Below are positions 42,418 to 51,477 of a stretch of DNA of 64,000 bases, piece by piece. This DNA comes from Pseudomonas sp. ANT_J12 (GTDB lineage Bacteria > Pseudomonadota > Gammaproteobacteria > Pseudomonadales > Pseudomonadaceae), in the NCBI RefSeq assembly GCF_008370045.1, contig NZ_VOBN01000016.1:1-64000 (forward strand), read 5' to 3'. The notes under the pieces are model-generated. The model made no database searches. It was not told the origin of the DNA and was given only the letters and a program-made list of their open reading frames with translations. Position 1 is the first letter of the stretch, and each line of letters opens with the position of its first letter. The position numbers were made by a program, and so were the translations under genes.

Positions 42418-44271
42418 TCAGTAGTGATACCACTTCACCTCAAGCATCACTTCATTCTCGGGGGAGGCGAGGTGGCTGAATTCGCGCTGGGCGCTCAAGC
42501 GCAGGCCGAGGTTGCGCGACAACTCCCACTGCTGGTTCAGGCTCACGCTGCGGCGTACTTCGCCGTTGGTGAAGAAGTCGCCCTTGGTTTCCAGGCTGAA
42601 ATTGCCCAGCGGGTTTTTCCACAACACGCCGCTGTTGAACCCGGCTGCCGGGGCGACGAACCCGGCGAAGTCGTTGTTGTGTTCGATGCGCACGGTGCCC
42701 AGAGCAAAACCGAGCACATCCTCGCCCAACGCCCAGGTCCCGCCGGCACCGCCGTTGACATGGCTGACCAGGGTTTCATCGTCATGCTTGCCCGGCACCC
42801 GCTCCAGGCCGCCGGTGACTTGCCACGACAGCGGCTGCAACAGCTCATTGCGCGGGGTCAGGGAGCGAATAGTCGCCAGATCCAATTGCTGCAATTGCCA
42901 GTGATTGCCTTCGTATTGGCGCAGTTTCATTTGCAGGATTTCGATCTGCGCACCCAGCGGGAAGCTCTCGGCGTTGTCGTTGAGGTCGTGATAGGCCATG
43001 CGCAAGCCGTACTCGCCGAACGCCTTATCGCCCCGGGTGCCGAGGCCGGCCTGCCAGGTGCGGGATTCGTGACCGTCCTCGGGCAAGCCCGGACGCGGGA
43101 TATCCAGCTCCGGCGGCGGGTTCTGATTGATCGCCCGCAACAGTTCGAAACTGCGCTGGGCTCGGGCCGGATCGCGCTCCTGGCCGTTGGCGCGGTAGCG
43201 TTCCAGGCGGTAAGCAGCGTCGACGATCAGTGCTTGCCGGTCGCGTGGCTGGGCTTTGAATTCAGGTGCCTGCAATTGCTTCTGATCGGCGCTGACTTTC
43301 AGCACCCATTGCTGCTCTTCAGGATTCAACGGCTCGGCGCGGCTCAGCAGTTCACGCTCGCGGGACGGGCGATACTGGATCGATTCCACCAGCCCGGCTT
43401 CTTTCACCGCTTTGACCGTGTCGGTGGGGATCGCTGTCAGCGGGAATTGCTCGGTCAGCCGCAGACTCGGCCGCGCCACTTGCAGCAGTTCCAGCAGGCG
43501 ATAGGAGCAGTTTTCGTCGAAGAAGAAATAGTCGAACTGAATCTGCTTGAGCTCCCAGACGTGCTCGACCATGCGTTCGGTTTCTTGCTGGGTCAGGTTC
43601 AATCGATATTCCCACAGGTCACGGTTTTCCAGGCTGCGGTATTCCGAGAGTTTTTCCTGATAGGGCACGAGGGCGAACAGGCCCGGATAACCGCCCATCA
43701 AGCCTTTCCAGGCGTAGAGGATGCTGTTGTCCGAACCTTCGATGTAGGCGCCGAAGTTGATCGCGTAGCTGAGCAGTGCGGTCTGGTCGCTTTGCACATT
43801 GGCCTGATCGATGCGCAGCAGCGTGTGGCCGAACATCGATGACGGGCTGTTCAAGTAGGCCGCCGGGAAAATCATCACCGCGCTGTGGGGGGCGACATCC
43901 TTGAACCACTGGGTGAACTCGGCGCAATCCAGCTTCGGCAAGTCGGTGAGGTTCAGTTGTGCCTTGAGCCAGCGAGTGCGCGCCGGATAGACGCATTGCG
44001 CATGCTTTTCGCCAGCGCTGGCCGGGGCATACAGCGCCTGCACGGTTGCCGCCAGTTCACGGTCCGGGTGTTCATTGCCATCGGGGGCGAGGAAGAATTT
44101 CTTGTCGCTGACATAGCTGCGCCAGCCGCCGAGCTTGGCGGTTTCGTAGTGACCCAGGGAAATCCAGAAGGGGTCGTTGGCCAGTTGCTGCAAACGTTGA
44201 TCGTCGATGTGTGGCGCGGCGGACAGCGGGGCGCAGACACAGAGCGCCAGCCAGGCAAGGCGTTTGAGCAT
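42418..44271 (-). CDS. DUF4105 (Lnb N-terminal-like) envelope protein
   Basis: The 617-residue protein has a signal peptide (MLKRLAWLALCVCAPLSAAP). The DUF4105 domain carries Cys in AQCVYPARTRW, His in SSMFGHTLLRID and Cys in FFDENCSYRLLELL, a set like the Cys/His transacylase site of Enterococcus Lnb. A large C-terminal half (about 350-617) is strand-rich and ends EVKWYHY, which looks like an outer-membrane barrel. It may act on lipoproteins or lipids in the envelope; this is inference. It lies 93 bp downstream of the DUF3015 gene. Confidence 0.8.
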   Translation of the reverse strand: MLKRLAWLALCVCAPLSAAPHIDDQRLQQLANDPFWISLGHYETAKLGGWRSYVSDKKFFLAPDGNEHPDRELAATVQALYAPASAGEKHAQCVYPARTRWLKAQLNLTDLPKLDCAEFTQWFKDVAPHSAVMIFPAAYLNSPSSMFGHTLLRIDQANVQSDQTALLSYAINFGAYIEGSDNSILYAWKGLMGGYPGLFALVPYQEKLSEYRSLENRDLWEYRLNLTQQETERMVEHVWELKQIQFDYFFFDENCSYRLLELLQVARPSLRLTEQFPLTAIPTDTVKAVKEAGLVESIQYRPSRERELLSRAEPLNPEEQQWVLKVSADQKQLQAPEFKAQPRDRQALIVDAAYRLERYRANGQERDPARAQRSFELLRAINQNPPPELDIPRPGLPEDGHESRTWQAGLGTRGDKAFGEYGLRMAYHDLNDNAESFPLGAQIEILQMKLRQYEGNHWQLQQLDLATIRSLTPRNELLQPLSWQVTGGLERVPGKHDDETLVSHVNGGAGGTWALGEDVLGFALGTVRIEHNNDFAGFVAPAAGFNSGVLWKNPLGNFSLETKGDFFTNGEVRRSVSLNQQWELSRNLGLRLSAQREFSHLASPENEVMLEVKWYHY

Positions 44272-44333
44272 AGTGGGCAACTTAAGTCGGAATAAACAAA
44301 GACCCAAAGAGGGTTAGGTCCAAAAAACAAAAG

Positions 44334-44353
44334 CCGCTCCCCGAAAGGAGCGG
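44334..44353 (-). terminator. Terminator of the DUF3015 gene
   Basis: On the minus strand CCGCTCC-TTTCGG-GGAGCGG is followed by CTTTTGTTTTTT. It separates DUF3015 from DUF4105. Confidence 0.85.
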
Positions 44354-44364
44354 TTGGGTCGAGC

Positions 44365-44853
44365 TTAAGCTTGAGTGGCGTACTTGGCCAGACGAGGATC
44401 GCTCTTCAGGACGGCCAGGGTGTTGGTATGCACGTCGTCAGCGGTCACGTCAGCCTTGCTGAAGATCTGCTGGAAGTGCTCGTGAGTCACGGCGGCGAAG
44501 TGCGCACGGTCTTCCGGCGCCACGCCCAGTACCACGGCATAGGTAGTCAGCGCTTCGCCATTACCTTTGGCCATGTCTTCGGACAGCTCGTTCATCATGC
44601 CATTCATGGCAATCCAGGATTTACCGCCATAGGTCAGCGCTGCATTGGTCGAGCAACCGTTGGTGCCGGAAGTCATACCGAATGTGGCGTTGCCGGAGGT
44701 GCCGTTAGTGGTGGATGCCAGGAAGTGAGCCGGGGTGCCGCGCTGTCCTTCGAACAGCATGTTGCCCCAACCACAATCCGGGCCGCCTGGCGCCTGAGCC
44801 ATGGCATTGAGGGATACAACGGTGAAGAGAGTACCGAGAAGAATCCGTTTCAT
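44365..44853 (-). CDS. DUF3015 periplasmic protein
   Basis: The 162-residue precursor begins with a signal peptide (MKRILLGTLFTVVSLNAMAQ). The mature protein has the DUF3015 signature PDCGWGNMLFEGQ and FGMTSGTNGCS with two cysteines likely paired, and a helical C-terminal half. Function unknown. Codon use is strongly biased to optimal codons, which suggests high expression. It has its own terminator. Confidence 0.88.
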   Translation of the reverse strand: MKRILLGTLFTVVSLNAMAQAPGGPDCGWGNMLFEGQRGTPAHFLASTTNGTSGNATFGMTSGTNGCSTNAALTYGGKSWIAMNGMMNELSEDMAKGNGEALTTYAVVLGVAPEDRAHFAAVTHEHFQQIFSKADVTADDVHTNTLAVLKSDPRLAKYATQA

Positions 44854-45131
44854 AGCTTTGTTCTCTTTGTGTGCATACCAATGGACAAGGGGTTTAGCGT
44901 CGTCTCGACGCCATCGGGCCGGTTATTAGTTCCAGCCGCGCAGTTTGGAGTTTAGGCACGTTCCAAGGGTTCCGTGATTTTTTGCAAAACATTCGCGCAA
45001 AACATTGATTTGGCCCCGCCCCGCGTGGAGATAGCGGTTTGTCTATGCTTTGGCTTGAGGCGCGCCTTGCCAGTCGGGTATGGGCAGCGCCAGAATGCCG
45101 CTATCTGCCCCGCCTGATGTAAGGAAGCCCG

Positions 45132-47570
45132 ATGCCTGATCCTGTTGCTGCCAGCTTGCGTCTAGCGCCCGACGCGCTGACCCGTCCGTTTTCCGCTGAA
45201 CAGTTCAGCTTCTCTACCACCAATGATCTGGAGCCTTTTCGCGGTGTGCTTGGCCAGGAACGTGCTGTTGAAGCCCTGCAATTCGGTGTGGCGATGCCAC
45301 GTCCCGGTTACAACGTCTTTGTCATGGGCGAGCCGGGCACTGGCCGCTTCTCGTTCGTCAAACGCTACCTGAAGGCCGAAGGCAAACGCCTGCAGACCCC
45401 GGCGGACTGGGTCTACGTCAATAATTTCGATGAGCCCCGCGAACCGCGCGCCCTGGAATTGCCATCGGGCACCGCCGGGGCGTTCATCGGCGATATCAAC
45501 GGTTTGATCGACAATCTGCTGGCGACGTTTCCGGCAGTGTTCGAACACCCGTCCTACCAGCAGAAGAAAAGCGCGATCGACCGCGCCTTCAACCAGCGCT
45601 ATGACAAGGCGCTGGACATCATCGAGCGCCTGGCGCTGGAGAAAGAAGTCGCGCTGTACCGCGACGCCAGCAACATCGCCTTCACCCCGATGGCTGATGG
45701 CAAGGCGCTGGACGAGGCCGAGTTCGCACAATTGCCGGAAGCCGATCGCGAGCGTTTTCACGAAGACATCTCTGGCCTCGAAGAGCGCCTGAACGAAGAA
45801 CTTGCCAGCCTGCCGCAGTGGAAGCGCGAGTCGAGCAATCAACTGCGCCAGCTCAACGAAGAAACCATCACCCTGGCCTTGCAGCCGTTGCTGTCGCCGT
45901 TGTCGGAGAAATACGCCGAGAACGCCGCCGTGTGCGGTTACCTGCAAGCGATGCAGGTGTACTTGCTGAAAACCGTGGTCGAGCAACTGGTCGACGACAG
46001 CAAGGTCGACGCCGTTGCGCGCAAGATGCTCGAAGAGCAATACGCGCCAAGCCTGGTGGTCGGTCATTCGGCCAGCGGCGGTGCGCCGGTGGTGTTTGAA
46101 CCGCACCCGACTTACGAAAACCTGTTTGGCCGTATCGAATACAGCACCGATCAGGGCGCGCTCTACACCACTTACCGGCAGCTGCGTCCGGGTGCGTTGC
46201 ATCGGGCCAACGGCGGCTTCCTGATCCTTGAAGCGGAAAAAATGCTCAGCGAGCCGTTCGTGTGGGATGCGCTCAAACGCGCCCTGCAATCGCGCAAACT
46301 GAAAATGGAATCGCCGCTGGGTGAACTGGGCCGTCTGGCCACCGTGACCCTGACCCCGCAACACATTCCGTTGCAGGTCAAAGTCATCATCATCGGCGCC
46401 CGGCAGCTCTACTACACGCTGCAAGACCTCGATCCGGACTTCCAGGAGATGTTCCGCGTTCTGGTGGACTTCGACGAAGACATCCCGATGGTCGAGGAGA
46501 GCCTGGAGCAGTTCGCCCAGTTGCTCAAAACCCGCACCTCGGAAGAAGGCATGGCGCCACTGACTGCCGATGCGGTAGCGCGTCTGGCGACCTACAGCGC
46601 TCGCCTGGCGGAACACCAGGGGCGTTTGTCGGCGCGGATCGGTGATCTGTTCCAACTGGTGAGCGAGGCGGATTTCATTCGTCACCTGGCGGGTGACGAG
46701 ATGACCGACGCCGGCCACATCGAACGTGCGCTCAAGGCCAAGGCCACCCGCACCGGACGCGTATCGGCGCGGATTCTCGACGACATGCTGGCGGGGATCA
46801 TCCTGATCGACACCGATGGCGCGGCGGTCGGCAAGTGCAACGGGCTGACGGTGCTGGAAGTCGGTGACTCGGCATTCGGTGTGCCGGCGCGGATTTCCGC
46901 CACGGTGTATCCGGGCGGCAGCGGTATCGTCGACATTGAACGTGAGGTTAACCTCGGCCAGCCGATTCACTCCAAGGGTGTGATGATTCTCACCGGGTAT
47001 CTGGGCAGCCGTTACGCCCAGGAATTCCCGCTGGCGATTTCTGCGAGCATCGCGCTGGAGCAATCCTACGGTTACGTTGATGGCGACAGTGCGTCGCTGG
47101 GCGAGGCGTGCACGCTGATCTCGGCGTTGTCGAAGACGCCGCTCAAGCAGTGCTTTGCGATCACCGGCTCGATCAACCAGTTCGGCGAAGTGCAGGCGGT
47201 GGGCGGGGTCAACGAGAAGATCGAAGGCTTCTTCCGTCTCTGTGAAGCCCGTGGGTTGACCGGCGAGCAGGGGGCGATCATTCCCCAGGCCAACGTTGCG
47301 ACGCTGATGCTCGACGAGAAAGTGCTGTCGGCGGTGCGGGCGGGGCAGTTCCATGTCTACGCCGTGCGCCAGGCTGACGAGGCCCTGAGCCTGCTGGTGG
47401 GCGAGCCCGCCGGTTCGCCGGATGCCGATGGCCAGTTCCCGGAAGGCAGCGTCAATGCGCGGGTGGTGGAGCGCTTGCGGGTGATCGCGGAAATGATCAG
47501 CGAAGAAGATCTCAAGGAAGCCGAGAAGGAGATGGCGCTGGAAGCGTTGGTCGAGGCCAAACCGGCCTGA
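45132..47570 (+). CDS. Lon-like protease of the LonB/LonC (AAA_32) type
   Basis: The 812-residue protein has the catalytic dyad Ser653 (DGDSAS) and Lys696 (GGVNEK), 43 residues apart as in Lon. The AAA-like region has GEPGTGRFS at 66-74, where the Walker A Lys is Arg, and a long helical insert (about 140-290). Such LonC-like enzymes can work without ATP on unfolded proteins, so ATP dependence is doubtful here. It corresponds by order to PAO1 PA4576 (from memory). It is monocistronic. Confidence 0.88.
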   Translation: MPDPVAASLRLAPDALTRPFSAEQFSFSTTNDLEPFRGVLGQERAVEALQFGVAMPRPGYNVFVMGEPGTGRFSFVKRYLKAEGKRLQTPADWVYVNNFDEPREPRALELPSGTAGAFIGDINGLIDNLLATFPAVFEHPSYQQKKSAIDRAFNQRYDKALDIIERLALEKEVALYRDASNIAFTPMADGKALDEAEFAQLPEADRERFHEDISGLEERLNEELASLPQWKRESSNQLRQLNEETITLALQPLLSPLSEKYAENAAVCGYLQAMQVYLLKTVVEQLVDDSKVDAVARKMLEEQYAPSLVVGHSASGGAPVVFEPHPTYENLFGRIEYSTDQGALYTTYRQLRPGALHRANGGFLILEAEKMLSEPFVWDALKRALQSRKLKMESPLGELGRLATVTLTPQHIPLQVKVIIIGARQLYYTLQDLDPDFQEMFRVLVDFDEDIPMVEESLEQFAQLLKTRTSEEGMAPLTADAVARLATYSARLAEHQGRLSARIGDLFQLVSEADFIRHLAGDEMTDAGHIERALKAKATRTGRVSARILDDMLAGIILIDTDGAAVGKCNGLTVLEVGDSAFGVPARISATVYPGGSGIVDIEREVNLGQPIHSKGVMILTGYLGSRYAQEFPLAISASIALEQSYGYVDGDSASLGEACTLISALSKTPLKQCFAITGSINQFGEVQAVGGVNEKIEGFFRLCEARGLTGEQGAIIPQANVATLMLDEKVLSAVRAGQFHVYAVRQADEALSLLVGEPAGSPDADGQFPEGSVNARVVERLRVIAEMISEEDLKEAEKEMALEALVEAKPA

Positions 47571-47582
47571 CCTGAGGTGATG

Positions 47583-47691
47583 ATCGTTCCCACGCTACTG
47601 CGTGGGAATGCCTCCTGTGACGCTCCGCGTCACGTCGTTATGGGACGCGGAGCGTCCCGGGCTGCATTCCCACGCAGAGCGTGGGAACGAT
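47583..47691. repeat. REP pair of the CGTTCCCACGC class
   Basis: ATCGTTCCCACGCTACTGCG at the left and CGCAGAGCGTGGGAACGAT at the right flank two inner hairpins (GACGCTCCGCGTC, GGGACGCGGAGCGTCCC). This class differs from the GTAGGAGC repeats and occurs once in the window. Confidence 0.9.
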
Positions 47692-47709
47692 CTATCAACA
47701 TAGATCCCT

Positions 47710-47801
47710 TGTAGGAGCGAGGCTTGCCCGCGAATGCAATCTGTCAGCCGGCATTGATGTTGGCTGATACACCGCTTTCGCGGGCAAGCCTCGCTCCTAC
47801 A
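47710..47801. repeat. REPIN (GTAGGAGC type)
   Basis: GTAGGAGCGAGGCTTGCCCG at 47711 faces CGGGCAAGCCTCGCTCCTAC ending at 47800. With the preceding repeat it fills most of the 448-bp gap 47571-48018, in which no gene was seen. Confidence 0.9.
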
Positions 47802-48018
47802 CGGGTTTTGGGTATTGGCGAAATCGACATTTGCGGGAAAAAGTGCCATCAGTCTGACGTCAATATTCACACAATGACCGCTCGGCGCCTTCTGGTCTCG
47901 CATTGCTTGCGAGGCGAACTTTTCTTCTATTCTCAGCTCAAGGATAGGGACAGCAATCACTGGATCGAAACAGCCTTCCCAGGAGGGCTGAATACCGGAT
48001 CTACCGAGGGTCGCCGCC

Positions 48019-48360
48019 ATGTCGCGCAACCTCTGCCTCACCCGTCAATGCCTGGGTCTTGTGACCCGTATCGAGTGCGCCATCCGCCCATTGGCGGGAG
48101 ATACGGGCATGTGGACCTTACTCTTCGCCGCCGGAATGGCCGGCGAGCAACCTTCGGCCATCAAGGCCCAAGGCCCGTTCCATGGCCCCTTCGTGGCTGA
48201 GTCGATCCTCGACACCATTGTTGAAAGCCTGACCTTGCACGGTTACGAGCTGGCCGATGACCCGCAAATCTGGAGCCTGCACCTGCAAGCCCAGCTGCGG
48301 GAAATCAACGGTGGCCGTGTTCGAAGCCTGGGTGGCTTCGAGTTTCGCCCCGATCACTGA
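48019..48360 (+). CDS. Conserved hypothetical protein
   Basis: The 113-residue protein (MSRNLCLTRQCLGLVTRIEC) has a hydrophobic patch GMWTLLFAAGMAGEQP and a C-terminal half with SILDTIVESLTLHGYELADD and REINGGRVRSLGGFEFRPDH. I do not recognise a domain. GAGGG lies about eight bases before the ATG. Its last seven bases overlap the end of the convergent 609-residue lipoprotein gene. By position it may equal PAO1 PA4575. Confidence 0.7.
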   Translation: MSRNLCLTRQCLGLVTRIECAIRPLAGDTGMWTLLFAAGMAGEQPSAIKAQGPFHGPFVAESILDTIVESLTLHGYELADDPQIWSLHLQAQLREINGGRVRSLGGFEFRPDH

Positions 48361-50183
48361 GTCGGGTCGGGCACATCGGCTTTGTCGAGTTTGACCTCGA
48401 AGCCATATTGCACGGTGACGAGGTCGGTTCGTTGGTAGGTTTCCAGCCGGGTCGGCTGGCCATAGAAGTAATGCACGCCAAATAGCGCAGGACCTTCTGC
48501 GCTCGCGTCATGACTGACCGAAAGGATCTCCTTCAGATAGTTACCGCTGTCGTCCTTGGCGAAAAAACGCCAGTCCTGGGCGGGAAACAGCTTCAGATCG
48601 ACCACCAGCGCGTTGCCTTTGAGTTCCAGGCCCTTGGGCAGTTGGTGCGCGTCGAGGGTTTTGTGTTCGACCGTGGCCAGGAACAACGGCATCGAGCCCA
48701 CCGCGAAGGCCGGTGTTTCCGGAAACAGGTTCAAATCGTAAGTGATGACGCCGCGCAACGGGTCGACCTGATAAGCCTCGGGCGGTAGTTCGATCGGCTC
48801 ATCGCGCTTGCCGTTATCGCCTGCGGTAAAGAACGTTACCGGGCTGTCGCCAGGGCTGAAGGAGGAGCCGAGCAGTTCGTCGTTGAAGCCGCGCGGATGA
48901 TCGAACTCGATGCGCGCCGCACTGGGGTCATCCACCGATTGCGTGATGTTGACGCTCTTTTTCAGTTGTTCTTCACCGAGCGTCGCGCCTTTGAGCCAGA
49001 TCGGTGCCTGGTCGTCGTACACCACCACCGGCAAGCTCAGTGGCTGGATGGCCTTCTCGGTGGTGTTGTGATCAAAGCGGCGGACCGGCAGGTCCAGATC
49101 CTTGCGGGTCACGGTGGCGGAAGAAAAGTCCAGCACGCTGACTTCGAGTGTCTCGATCGGGCCGTTGAAATACACCTTGGTGTAATGCCGGGTCTGCTGT
49201 TTCTCGAACGCTCGCTGGTCTTCATCCAGCTGCTTTTCGAACGCCTCGCTCCAGACTTTCTGCTGTTGCATCTGCGCCAGTTGTTTTTGATAGAAGGCGA
49301 TTTGCGCTGCGGTTTCGTTGATCGAGCCCGAGCGCGAGAGGAATTGTCCGGTGTTGTCTTTGGCCTGCACGATCAGCGGGTTGAGCGGCGTCTCGCTGAC
49401 TTCGGCGGCCATGGGCAGGCTGTTGGTGAACTCGACCTCGGCGTGGTTGTTCGTCAGGCTCAAGAGGGTGACGCTGAGGTTGTCGTTGGTGCGCGTCTGG
49501 CCGACGTCCTTTTTGGTCAGGTCAAAGCTGTACAGCCGCCGCGGCGCGATGACCTCGACCTTGCCTTGCAGGCTTACCGGTTGCGGCTGGTTTTTGTTTT
49601 CAACGTCAAGGCCATCGATGAACGGGTAGGTCACCGTCAGGTCATCGGGGTTGGTCAGGTTCGAGCTGGAAGGGCTGAGTTGAATGCCCGGATCGGTTTC
49701 CGACCATTCCGGCTGGAACGGGATGACGCGCTTGTTGCTCAGGGTCACCGATTGCCATTCCAGGCCGTGGGGAAAGAGGAAGGCGGCGGGAATGCTGAAG
49801 TTGAAGGGGAACACCGGCTGCAGGTCGGTCAGGTAGTCGGAGCTGGAATCCTTGTGCAGCACAAACAGACCGTTGATGTAGGTATCCACCAGCGCCTGGG
49901 GCGTGGGGTAGTGCTTGAGCACCGCCAGGGCGTCTTCGCTGTATTCGGTTTGCAGCGGCTTGCTGTCGAGCTTGAGCTGCGCCCGTTCGAGCAACAGCAG
50001 CGAGCCGCCCAGTTCGGCGACGGCGTCCTTGAGTTTCGGGTCCGCAATGGCATCGAGGGACTTTTCAAACTGCGCGGTTTTTTCTTCGAGGCTGACCTGG
50101 CGCTTCTCATCGCTGGGTGAACAACCGCCGAGCAGCAACGCGAGGCAAAGTCCGGCACTCGTTAAAGGCAATCGCACATCCAT
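48354..50183 (-). CDS. Large conserved lipoprotein of unknown function
   Basis: The 609-residue precursor has a lipoprotein signal (MDVRLPLTSAGLCLALLLGG, Cys21). A helical stretch follows (about 25-130), then a long strand-rich body with repeated beta-sandwich-like segments and a coiled-coil-like insertion (FYQKQLAQMQQQKVWSEAFE, about residues 285-320). I recognise no catalytic motif. AGGAAATGG precedes the ATG. It is probably anchored in the outer membrane facing the periplasm, though this is inferred from the lipobox only. Confidence 0.8.
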   Translation of the reverse strand: MDVRLPLTSAGLCLALLLGGCSPSDEKRQVSLEEKTAQFEKSLDAIADPKLKDAVAELGGSLLLLERAQLKLDSKPLQTEYSEDALAVLKHYPTPQALVDTYINGLFVLHKDSSSDYLTDLQPVFPFNFSIPAAFLFPHGLEWQSVTLSNKRVIPFQPEWSETDPGIQLSPSSSNLTNPDDLTVTYPFIDGLDVENKNQPQPVSLQGKVEVIAPRRLYSFDLTKKDVGQTRTNDNLSVTLLSLTNNHAEVEFTNSLPMAAEVSETPLNPLIVQAKDNTGQFLSRSGSINETAAQIAFYQKQLAQMQQQKVWSEAFEKQLDEDQRAFEKQQTRHYTKVYFNGPIETLEVSVLDFSSATVTRKDLDLPVRRFDHNTTEKAIQPLSLPVVVYDDQAPIWLKGATLGEEQLKKSVNITQSVDDPSAARIEFDHPRGFNDELLGSSFSPGDSPVTFFTAGDNGKRDEPIELPPEAYQVDPLRGVITYDLNLFPETPAFAVGSMPLFLATVEHKTLDAHQLPKGLELKGNALVVDLKLFPAQDWRFFAKDDSGNYLKEILSVSHDASAEGPALFGVHYFYGQPTRLETYQRTDLVTVQYGFEVKLDKADVPDPTQ

Positions 50184-50343
50184 TTCCTGTCTTCCTGTCC
50201 GGTGTCGCTAACCTGTCAATGGTTTGGACACTAGCAGAAAAACTTTGTCACACACACGCAGGTTGCGGATTTGCGGGCGGTTTCTGGGTGTTACAAGCGG
50301 CTGATATACTCGCCGCCATTTACCAGCCCTTGTGTGAGATTCA

Positions 50344-50832
50344 ATGGAACGCTTTATCGAAAATGCAATGTACGCCTCCCGCTGGCTGCTGGCGCCGATC
50401 TACTTCGGTCTGTCCCTGGGCCTGCTGGCGCTGGCGTTGAAGTTTTTCCAGGAAGTCTTTCATGTCATTCCCAACGTCTTCTCGATGGCGGAATCGGACC
50501 TGATTCTGGTGCTGCTGTCGCTGATCGACATGGCGCTGGTGGGCGGCCTGTTGGTGATGGTGATGATCTCCGGCTACGAGAACTTCGTCTCGCAACTGGA
50601 CATCGACGAGGACAAAGAGAAGCTGCATTGGCTGGGGACCATGGATTCGTCTTCGTTGAAGATGAAAGTCGCGGCCTCGATCGTGGCGATTTCGTCGATC
50701 CACCTGTTGCGGATTTTCATGGACGCCAAGAACGTCGATCCCGAGCATTTGAAGTGGTACGTGATCATCCACATGACCTTCGTGATCTCGGCGTTTGCGA
50801 TGGGCTATCTGGATAAGCTCACTAAGCACTAA
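50344..50832 (+). CDS. YqhA-family (UPF0114) membrane protein
   Basis: The 162-residue protein starts MERFIENAMYASRWLLAPIY and has three to four membrane helices, with the family segment LIDMALVGGLLVMVMISGYENFVS (in part) and ISSIHLLRIFMDA. Function unknown. It stands alone, followed by a REPIN. Confidence 0.92.
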   Translation: MERFIENAMYASRWLLAPIYFGLSLGLLALALKFFQEVFHVIPNVFSMAESDLILVLLSLIDMALVGGLLVMVMISGYENFVSQLDIDEDKEKLHWLGTMDSSSLKMKVAASIVAISSIHLLRIFMDAKNVDPEHLKWYVIIHMTFVISAFAMGYLDKLTKH

Positions 50833-50842
50833 AGCAGAAACT

Positions 50843-50929
50843 TGTAGGAGCAAGGCTTGCCCGCGATTGCAGCGATTCGGTATCCCGGGTGTTTATAAGT
50901 CCGCTATCGCGAGCAAGCTTTGCTCCTAC
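50843..50929. repeat. REPIN (GTAGGAGC type)
   Basis: TTGTAGGAGCAAGGCTTGCC faces CGCGAGCAAGCTTTGCTCCT; centre about 30 bp. Confidence 0.9.
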
Positions 50930-51045
50930 AGGTTGTGTTGGGATTGATGTGAAACAGACGGGCGGTTGGGTTTGTGGGTTGTGCTTTGCAGCGTCGAGGC
51001 ATATGCCTGTAAGGGTCTTGGTCCGCCACTGTCTGAGGTGCGCTG

Positions 51046-51357
51046 ATGAACCTGCAAGAGCTCAATGCCTACGCCATCGCCGGGAAGATCGATGAACTGA
51101 ACCTGATTTCGCTGGAAGGCGGGATCTATCTGCTGGAAGCGCGGATGCATGGGGCGGCTTATCCACTGAACGATACCCATGGCCAGTCGTTTCATCTGCG
51201 CTCGGTCGAGCATGCCCGTGAAGTCCTGCACGCTTTCCCCAAGCTGCAATTCAATCTGGTGCATACCTCGGTGCATGACGAGATGTGCGGGCTCGGCGCC
51301 ATTGAGGAAGAAACCCTGAAGGTGCCGATCGCGTTCCGCTCAACCTGGCAGCGCTGA
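51046..51357 (+). CDS. Conserved Pseudomonas protein, probably DUF6482
   Basis: The 103-residue cytosolic protein (MNLQELNAYAIAGKIDELNL) contains EGGIYLLEARMHGAAYPL and FHLRSVEHAREVLHAFP and ends TLKVPIAFRSTWQR. The pattern is like DUF6482, a family known mainly from Pseudomonas. Function unknown. GAGGTG lies eight bases before the ATG. It precedes fklB by 120 bp. Confidence 0.75.
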   Translation: MNLQELNAYAIAGKIDELNLISLEGGIYLLEARMHGAAYPLNDTHGQSFHLRSVEHAREVLHAFPKLQFNLVHTSVHDEMCGLGAIEEETLKVPIAFRSTWQR

Positions 51358-51477
51358 GCCCCTGATCAACACCATGGCTTCTGTGCTAGTCTGCTCGCCC
51401 TTTTGATTCCGGGCGCTCCGAGATGCGCTGTGTCCGCACGGCAAGTTCCAGGGCCGTCCGCACAGCGGAGCAGTGTC

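Noticed and set aside
45162..47354. Open frame of 730 codons on the minus strand, opposite the Lon-like gene
   Set aside because: It is a mirror of a conserved protease gene and is rich in Arg, Gln and His with no recognisable motif.
47571..48018. CRISPR-like array because of repeated units
   Set aside because: The units are palindromic REP pairs of two classes, not regularly spaced direct repeats with unique spacers.
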